Source of the DNA: Bacteroidales bacterium
GTDB taxonomy: Bacteria; Bacteroidota; Bacteroidia; Bacteroidales; P3
Direction of reading: 5' to 3'
DNA: 64,000 nt
Assembly: GCA_017480785.1 (NCBI GenBank)
Contig: JAFURZ010000008.1
Span: forward strand, 115,063 to 179,062
Shown here: piece by piece, positions 59,575 through 64,000 of the stretch
How the letters are laid out: each line of letters starts with the position of its first letter
Position numbering within the stretch: the stretch's first letter is position 1
Made by a program: the position numbers and the translations under genes
The notes under the pieces: generated by a model
Told to the model about the DNA's origin: nothing
Seen by the model: only the letters and a program-made list of their open reading frames with translations
Databases searched by the model: none

Positions 59575-59921
59575 AAGGCGGCCTTTTTATAGGGGCTTTT
59601 CTCGTCCACACCTTCTTCAATGTCAATCTTGGCAACATTCAATTCCTCATATTCTCTATCGAAGTCCGTTTGAGTCTTTAAGTACCGTTTGACAGAAAGG
59701 TTTCGCCGCTCTTTTGGGTCAACAAGCAAAATAATCCCATAAAACACTCCGGCAATTGGATAAATGGGGAACGGCAGAAGAATTTGCCACAATGGTTTCT
59801 TCTTTTTCTCCAACAAATTGTCAAGTGGAGTCAATGGTTTCCTACTGCGAATAAAAACAAATACGGCAATGCTGATTGCAATGGCAAAATAAACGATAAG
59901 GACAATACTAAAAGTGCTCAT
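59499..59921 (-). CDS. Small membrane protein overlapping the Sel1 gene
   Basis: This 140-residue protein has an N-terminal membrane helix (FSIVLIVYFAIAISIAVFVF), a second hydrophobic segment (PIYPIAGVFYGIILLV), then a soluble, charged tail (DPKERRNLSVKRYLKTQTDF, NVAKIDIEEGVDEKSPYKKA). It overlaps the next upstream gene by 4 nt and the Sel1 gene by 76 nt. Up to AALCLAKELQSGKFK the tail looks natural; beyond that (ASHPCWMKMLCK) it may be out-of-frame sequence. Function unknown. Confidence 0.6.
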   Translation of the reverse strand: MSTFSIVLIVYFAIAISIAVFVFIRSRKPLTPLDNLLEKKKKPLWQILLPFPIYPIAGVFYGIILLVDPKERRNLSVKRYLKTQTDFDREYEELNVAKIDIEEGVDEKSPYKKAALCLAKELQSGKFKASHPCWMKMLCK

Positions 59922-60244
59922 TTTGAATATTTTTTATTATATAAGACAAGAGAAGGGACAATAATAAACCAAACTGCTGTGATAATGTCTATCACAGTCC
60001 ACAATATTTTGCTGTGTAGATAAACGGGAATAATGGGATTGAACAGTATGCCAATAATGCCTGTTATAATATTGTAATAGTTGAATCTCATATTATTTTT
60101 GGATACAACGATTACAATGGATGATACAAAAACAACTATTCGCAAAAAGGTATAATAACCCATTGGCAGATGAAAACAACCTATTACCAATAGTGAAGCC
60201 GTAATAAGGCAGATGATAGTCGATGTTCTGTTTTCAATCATCAA
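59918..60244 (-). CDS. Four-helix membrane protein, DUF6804-like
   Basis: This 108-residue protein is almost entirely hydrophobic: STIICLITASLLVIGCFHLP, YTFLRIVVFVSSIVIVVS, IITGIIGILFNPIIPVYLH and VIDIITAVWFIIVPSLVLY, four predicted spans. The Y.FLR-v-v...FNPI.P..L..K..W..iD pattern recalls small membrane proteins listed as DUF6804; recalled, not verified. It overlaps both neighbours by a few nt and so belongs to the minus-strand membrane-protein cluster. Confidence 0.65.
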   Translation of the reverse strand: MMIENRTSTIICLITASLLVIGCFHLPMGYYTFLRIVVFVSSIVIVVSKNNMRFNYYNIITGIIGILFNPIIPVYLHSKILWTVIDIITAVWFIIVPSLVLYNKKYSK

Positions 60245-60515
60245 AAAAACTGTTTTTTACACTTTGTCCTGTACCGGTAACAAACCCTATTGATGAAAGT
60301 ATCGTGGCTATCCACCAGAAAAAATTATAGCCACCAGAGTATTCGTTAGCCTTTACCAGACACCCTGTAAATATATGACGGATTAGATTTGGCAAGAAGT
60401 TCATCCCGTGCCATAGACCACCTAACCAGCCATAGGTCTTCTCAGGATCAATGTTACTCCACAGCCAGCTTAAAAGAACGGCTACTACAATAAATGTCAA
60501 AATGCGCTGAATCAT
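60234..60515 (-). CDS. Small membrane protein of unknown function
   Basis: This 93-residue protein has an N-terminal span (ILTFIVVAVLLSWLW), a conserved-looking middle GWLGGLWHGMNFLPNLIRHI then FTGCLVKANEYSGGYNFFWW, and a C-terminal span. The G.WHG....PN.I...F......A.EY...YN..WW pattern is familiar from small unannotated membrane proteins in many bacteria. It overlaps the next gene by 11 nt. Function unknown. Confidence 0.6.
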   Translation of the reverse strand: MIQRILTFIVVAVLLSWLWSNIDPEKTYGWLGGLWHGMNFLPNLIRHIFTGCLVKANEYSGGYNFFWWIATILSSIGFVTGTGQSVKNSFFDD

Positions 60516-60542
60516 AAATTTTTGTATTTAAATATGTTATTA

Positions 60543-61109
60543 TTAAGGTCTACGATTTGGTTCGTATGATGAACCATAGTCATCAAGTTCATCTTTGCAA
60601 TAGTCACAGAACGTCAGTCCTCTGCCTCGTATTTCATATCCTTTGGCAATATAAGTTGTTGAACCTATGTTTTCGCATTTCTCGTTCCAATGATAGAGTC
60701 TTTTCTCTTCATCAACATACCATTCTGCACAATCGAACTTGTACTGCTTCTTATAGTTGTTAGTGACAAAACACAAGGTAATGCCAAGTCCAATCAGCAC
60801 AATGCCCCATACAACGGTAAGTGAATAACGGGGCGCTCTTCCCTTGCACACTTTATACAAAAGTAGTCTGTCTATTACAAGTATTAGCGAGATAATGTAG
60901 GCAATGAACAAAAGAGAAAAACCACTGACCAGTGAAAATAAACTACATACAATATCCCAGTGACAGACAAATGTAAGTCCGAAAAGAACAAGAAATATCG
61001 GAGTTCCACACACTACAATAGGGACTGCGAAATCAGATGCGAAATCGTAGAAATCGCCAGTTATTCTGATGAAAAAGGATTGCCGTTCCTCTATTTTCTT
61101 GTTATTCAT
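60543..61109 (-). CDS. Membrane protein with C-terminal Cys motif
   Basis: This 188-residue protein has about four membrane spans (VPIVVCGTPIFLVLFGLTFV, IVCSLFSLVSGFSLLFIAYI, LTVVWGIVLIGLGITLCFV) and a soluble tail with HWNEKCENIGSTTYIAKGYE and LTFCDYCKDELDD. The H..C......C..C arrangement could bind metal. It is AT-rich, and ends 27 nt before the next cluster gene. Upstream lies the TerB-like pseudogene, 15 nt away. Function unknown; context suggests one accessory operon 61649-58219. Confidence 0.6.
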   Translation of the reverse strand: MNNKKIEERQSFFIRITGDFYDFASDFAVPIVVCGTPIFLVLFGLTFVCHWDIVCSLFSLVSGFSLLFIAYIISLILVIDRLLLYKVCKGRAPRYSLTVVWGIVLIGLGITLCFVTNNYKKQYKFDCAEWYVDEEKRLYHWNEKCENIGSTTYIAKGYEIRGRGLTFCDYCKDELDDYGSSYEPNRRP

Positions 61110-61124
61110 AATCGTATACTAATA

Positions 61125-61649
61125 CTAAATGTTGGGGCGATAACCGCCATTCTCAAAGTAGGACAACACTGCACCCAACAGTTTCAAATCCGCTTTTTTC
61201 TCAGCACCTTCTTTGAAGTAAATCATACACGCATATACCGCTTCTTTCCCTAATCCCATTTTATTGGCAATCCGATAGCAATACCCTATTTCTTATGGCG
61301 TACACTCTCCATCTGCAAGCATAACAGAAACAACCATTATCAGATACTGTAGCTTTTTCTCTTTGTTTTTTGGATACTGACGCTTATCTGTATCCCAGTC
61401 ATCTGTGAGATCTGTTATACTATCTTTGTCGTATCTTAAAACATCTTCTAAGGTAATGGGTATCCCATCAATATCTGGTCCTAAAGTTAAATTACCTTTT
61501 ACTCTTATTATCTGTTTAATGACTTCCATTTCATCATCCGAGAAAGAGCCGTCAATCGAAGCCATTTTCAGCAAATCTCCATACAGCAACTGTTTTTCTT
61601 TTGTTGTTCTCCCATCTCTAATACTCTGTAAAAAGGATATTATTCCCAT
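61125..61649 (-). pseudogene. TerB-like gene interrupted by one in-frame TAA
   Basis: From ATG 61649 the frame reads MGIISFLQSIRDGRTTKEKQ, YGDLLKMASIDGSFSDDEME, KKLQYLIMVVSVMLADGECT and P, then TAA at 61295-61293. The same frame continues without further stops: EIGYCYRIANKMGLGKEAVY then ACMIYFKEGAEKKADLKL and a natural stop at 61125. The D.G..s..E...i......G pattern, twice, is that of TerB-like helical domains, and the second half clearly belongs to the same protein. A one-base change (for example CAA to TAA) explains it. A GGAGG ribosome site 7 nt before the start is unusual here. Confidence 0.75.
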
Positions 61650-61905
61650 ATTGTTTCCTCCATATCACGTAGTCCCAACGTGACATTATGTTTCAACAAA
61701 AAGAAGCGTGGGACTGTATGTCTCACATTGTACTTGAAGGTCGTAGGAAAACCCGAATGGATAATGTAATAACAGTCCACGCTAAAAGCGTTGAACCGTT
61801 ATACATCCTCATCCATGGCTTGAAAATTTCCTACGTTCTCAAGTACAAGGAAGCATAACGCTTCTAATCATTAATAACTTTCGGCATTGAGTTTTACCTC
61901 AAAAC
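61650..61905 (-). promoter_or_regulatory. Structured 5' leader with pseudoknot-like pairing and attenuator upstream of the TerB-like gene
   Basis: Three long helices are visible (plus coordinates): 61728-61737 with 61839-61848 (10 bp), 61742-61750 with 61827-61835 (9 bp, nested), and 61705-61717 with 61772-61783 (12 bp, one bulged G). The third joins the inner loop to sequence outside the first helix, a pseudoknot. An inner helix ATGGAT/ATCCAT (61757-61762, 61811-61816) fits too. On the minus strand the third helix is followed by TTCTTTTTG, as in a terminator, and its 5' strand can instead form the local hairpin ACGCT-TTT-AGCGT (61779-61791). A GGAGG site (61655-61660) precedes the ATG. No known riboswitch class was recognised. 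Confidence 0.6.
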
Positions 61906-61911
61906 CGACTG

Positions 61912-61919
61912 CAAAAATA
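61912..61919 (-). promoter_or_regulatory. -7 box TATTTTTG of the structured leader
   Basis: TATTTTTGCAG on the minus strand gives a leader of about 255 nt before ATG 61649. It is divergent from the promoter at 61949-61979. Confidence 0.65.
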
Positions 61920-61948
61920 CGAACTTTTTTCTACATGAAGAAAAATAT

Positions 61949-61979
61949 TTTGCTAGTTGAGTAAAAAAGCGTATCTTTG
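61949..61979 (+). promoter_or_regulatory. Full Bacteroidota promoter of the cyclase-like/rhuM operon
   Basis: TTTG at 61949-61952, 19-nt spacer, TATCTTTG at 61972-61979; ATG 19 nt further on. Confidence 0.85.
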
Positions 61980-61998
61980 CAAACAAAAAAATTAAAAT

Positions 61999-62697
61999 AT
62001 GGAACAGAATAACGACTGGAGTGACGATAATGAGAAATTCGTATTGTACCTTGATATTATGGGGTTCAAAGATAGGGTGGCAAAAACAGAAGTTCGTGAG
62101 TTAAAAGAGATGCTATTGGCATTCAAGACAAAGAATAACAAGTTAATGCCATTGTTGGTGTACGAATCGCGAGGGATAAGGAAGCATCTAATGAAGATGG
62201 CTCAATTTTCCGATTCAATAGTTATAATTTCAAGAAGTAATACGATTGATGACTTGAATCGTATAACAAAAGCAGGTGCTGTATTGATGCAAACCGCATT
62301 GGAAACAGGATTCGCTCTTAGAGGAGCAATTGCTGTCGGTAATATGGTATTTGATGATGAGAATCAGATTTTCTTTGGTAATGCTTTGGTAGATGCATAT
62401 CTTTTGGAAGAGCAATTAAGTTATTATGGAATTGTTTTTCATGATAGTGCAGAGCATTTGGTGGTTTCATACCTGAACAACAATCCAAAGAAAAAGTATT
62501 TCCCATTAAAAGATGAATCTGTGTGCATGAAAGGAGGAAAAACATCTCATTTCCATGTTGCTTGGTATGAAATGAAAAAGGATTTGTCGAAAGGTGATAT
62601 TCGTTCAGATGCAAGGAAATGGCTTTCCAAATTACGGGAGAGTGTTTCTGGTAACCCTCGAATTTATCTTGATAATACAATCAGTATAGTAGGATGA
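61999..62697 (+). CDS. Cyclase-fold-like protein (class III cyclase/GGDEF-related core suspected)
   Basis: This 232-residue protein reads KFVLYLDIMGFKDRVAKTEV, MAQFSDSIVIISRSNTIDDL, ALETGFALRGAIAVGNMVFD and IFFGNALVDAYLLEEQLSYY. The LDIMGFK...FSDS...RGAIAVG...FG.AL..AY.LE series matches unannotated proteins whose fold I believe is related to nucleotide cyclases: the Asp of LDIMGF and of FSDS would be the two metal ligands. Activity is unproven. The gene is AT-rich and its last codon overlaps the rhuM start (ATGA at 62694-62697), so the two are coupled under one consensus promoter. Possibly a signalling or defence pair. Confidence 0.6.
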   Translation: MEQNNDWSDDNEKFVLYLDIMGFKDRVAKTEVRELKEMLLAFKTKNNKLMPLLVYESRGIRKHLMKMAQFSDSIVIISRSNTIDDLNRITKAGAVLMQTALETGFALRGAIAVGNMVFDDENQIFFGNALVDAYLLEEQLSYYGIVFHDSAEHLVVSYLNNNPKKKYFPLKDESVCMKGGKTSHFHVAWYEMKKDLSKGDIRSDARKWLSKLRESVSGNPRIYLDNTISIVG

Positions 62698-63740
62698 CAA
62701 ATAAAATAGATATACGTAATAGCACGGCGGAGTTCCTTATCTTCCAAATCGAAGGCAAGGAGGATGGAGTGCAGGTGCTGTATAAGGACGAGACGATATG
62801 GTGTACGCAGGAGGCGATTGCCACCTTGTTCGACAAGGCCAAATCAACCATCAGTGAGCATTTGAAGAATATTTTTGCAAGCGGAGAGTTGGTTCAGGAT
62901 ATGGTAGTTCGGAAATTCCGAACAACCACTCAACACGGAGCCATTGAGGGGAAAACACAATCACACGATGTGGCTTTCTATAACCTTGACGCCATCATTT
63001 CAGTCGGCTACCGCGTCAACTCTGTTCGCGCCACGCAGTTCCGGCAGTGGTGTACTTATGTCCTTCGGCAGTTCGCCATAAGAGGCTATGTGATTGACAA
63101 GAAACGCATGGAGAACGGCAGTTTTATCGGCGAGGACTATTTCGAGCATCTGTTGGCTGAAATACGGGAAATACGTCTCAGCGAACGGCGGTTCTATCAA
63201 AAGTTGACCGACATTTATGCCACGGCCATCGACTACAATCGCGATGCGCCCACCACACGGCTATTCTTCCAGAAAGTGCAGAACAAGATGCACTATGCTG
63301 TTCACGGCCATACTGCTGCCGAACTGATTATGCAGCGAGCCAATGCCGAAAAAGAGCACATGGGTCTTACCACTTGGGAGAACTCGCCCGACGGCAAGAT
63401 TGTGAAGACCGACGTAAGCATTGCGAAAAACTACCTGAAGGAAGTGGAATTGGAGGATATGGGGCGGCTGGTCAATGCGGTGCTTGATATGGCCGAGCGT
63501 ATGGCAACAAGACATATCCCGATGACTATGGAAGACTGGGCAAAACGTATCGACACAATCCTTGAGGCTGGCGGTGATGCCGTGCTGACTGACGGAGGCT
63601 TTGTATCTGCCGAGATGGCAAAGGATTTTGCCGAGACGGAGTTTGAGAAATACCGTATCATACAAGACCGTCTGTTCCAGTCCGACTTCGACCGCTTCAA
63701 TGGTAACAATCTATTGCCGATAGATTTCGAAGGCAAGTAG
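62694..63740 (+). CDS. rhuM: RhuM family virulence/defence-associated protein
   Basis: This 348-residue protein has the RhuM pattern: VQVLYKDETIWCTQEAIATL, FDKAKSTISEHLKNIFASGE, FRTTTQHGAIEGKTQSHDVA, FYNLDAIISVGYRVNSVRAT, QFRQWCTYVLRQFAIRGYVI, and later IYATAIDYNRDAPTTRLFFQ with VQNKMHYAVHGHTAAELIMQ. The N-terminal part looks like a helix-turn-helix/KilA-type DNA-binding module. RhuM genes occur on pathogenicity and defence islands, and their mechanism is unclear. It is more GC-rich than its partner, suggesting separate origins joined by a 4-nt overlap. A strong terminator follows. Confidence 0.9.
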   Translation: MTNKIDIRNSTAEFLIFQIEGKEDGVQVLYKDETIWCTQEAIATLFDKAKSTISEHLKNIFASGELVQDMVVRKFRTTTQHGAIEGKTQSHDVAFYNLDAIISVGYRVNSVRATQFRQWCTYVLRQFAIRGYVIDKKRMENGSFIGEDYFEHLLAEIREIRLSERRFYQKLTDIYATAIDYNRDAPTTRLFFQKVQNKMHYAVHGHTAAELIMQRANAEKEHMGLTTWENSPDGKIVKTDVSIAKNYLKEVELEDMGRLVNAVLDMAERMATRHIPMTMEDWAKRIDTILEAGGDAVLTDGGFVSAEMAKDFAETEFEKYRIIQDRLFQSDFDRFNGNNLLPIDFEGK

Positions 63741-63761
63741 TTCAAACATTGCATCATAAAC

Positions 63762-63794
63762 AAAGCCTCGGCTGGCAACGCCAGCCGAGGCTTT
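63762..63794 (+). terminator. Intrinsic terminator after rhuM
   Basis: 14-bp perfect stem AAAGCCTCGGCTGG / CCAGCCGAGGCTTT, loop CAACG, then TCTATT. Confidence 0.85.
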
Positions 63795-63820
63795 TCTATT
63801 GGATGTTACTGCGGGATCAA

Positions 63821-63851
63821 TACAAACCCCACCGCTGGGGCGGGGTTTGTA
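63821..63851. terminator. Hairpin between rhuM and groEL
   Basis: TACAAACCCC / GGGGTTTGTA with an inner CC/GG pairing, 4 nt from the groEL stop. T tract only on the plus side; role in ending groEL transcription is uncertain. Confidence 0.5.
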
Positions 63852-63855
63852 CTTT

Positions 63856-64000
63856 TTAGTACATACCGCCCATGCCACCCATGCCGGGGTTGCCGGCGGG
63901 CATCGGGGGTTCGGGTTCCTTGATGTCGCAGAGGACGCACTCGGTGGTGAGGAGCATGCCGGCGATGCTGGCGGCGTTCTCCAGGGCCACGCGGGTCACC
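63856..64000 (-). CDS. groL: Chaperonin GroEL, C-terminal end (cut by window edge)
   Basis: Only the last 48 codons are inside the window: [47 protein letters not shown], then TAA. This is the invariant GroEL end (VTR.AL..AASIAG..LTTE) followed by the GGM tail that lines the cavity floor. GroEL refolds proteins with GroES in the cytoplasm. The start and groES lie to the right of the window. Confidence 0.95.
   Translation of the reverse strand, partial: VTRVALENAASIAGMLLTTECVLCDIKEPEPPMPAGNPGMGGMGGMY

Noticed and set aside
61688-61858. 56-codon plus-strand ORF in the structured leader region
   Set aside because: No promoter or ribosome site on the plus strand, and three long complementary segments explain the sequence better as RNA. 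Kept as an alternative in the leader finding.

Overview
The window reads as a Bacteroidota (Bacteroidales-like, probably gut or rumen) chromosome segment. Evidence: at least fifteen promoters carry the Bacteroidota -7 box TAnnTTTG (mostly TATCTTTG), in two cases with TTTG exactly 19 nt upstream. Shine-Dalgarno sites are almost absent. Typical families are present: DUF6266, a fimbrillin-like lipoprotein, an alpha-2-macroglobulin giant, OmpA/MotB-type and MORN-like lipoproteins, and a GGM-tailed GroEL. Housekeeping genes are GC-rich; two accessory stretches (about 1-17 kb and 58-64 kb) are visibly AT-richer.

Region 1-17 kb, minus strand: a defence island. Its core is a BREX system of type 4 layout (brxP, small ORF, AAA ATPase, brxC, pglZ, brxL; 14683 down to 3114) without any methyltransferase. 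The small ORF overlaps brxP by 4 nt and resembles the sulfur-binding domain of McrA-like HNH nucleases. Around it lie decayed or rearranged genes: a frameshifted DUF1016 gene, an intact DUF1016 gene with a copied promoter, an AAA_14 ATPase with a clean in-frame deletion, and another AAA_14/DUF4143 ATPase.

Region 17-58 kb: mostly core genome. Acyl-CoA dehydrogenase plus etfBA (18-21 kb), and crotonase plus 3-hydroxyacyl-CoA dehydrogenase (53-55 kb), together give the crotonyl-CoA/butyryl-CoA steps. Other genes: ridA, an OmpA-like protein and an alpha-2-macroglobulin-like giant, an HcnABC-like three-in-one flavoprotein, a Y-family polymerase with its YolD-like partner, fRMsr, pheT, a zinc peptidase, two GT4 glycosyltransferases, a topoisomerase A subunit, signal peptidase I, Nudix, dprA, CCA-adding enzyme, murF and bcp. 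A fimbrillin-like lipoprotein (51261-52935) is out of frame at a C9 tract and would be restored by C8, which suggests phase variation.

Region 58-64 kb: an accessory cluster of Sel1/zinc-ribbon and small membrane proteins, a TerB-like gene broken by one TAA, and a long 5' leader with pseudoknot-like pairings and an apparent attenuator. Divergent from this is a two-gene operon of a cyclase-fold-like protein and RhuM. The window ends inside groEL.

Across the segment several short repeat families recur: heptamer arrays, 11-bp arrays arranged as palindromes (one identical 97-bp perfect palindrome occurs twice), a BIME-like CCCCTCTCC element, and 9-bp arrays. Many sit inside coding sequences without breaking frame. 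A free-standing small RNA with promoter and terminator is predicted at about 55566-55694. No tRNA, rRNA, CRISPR or transposase was seen.
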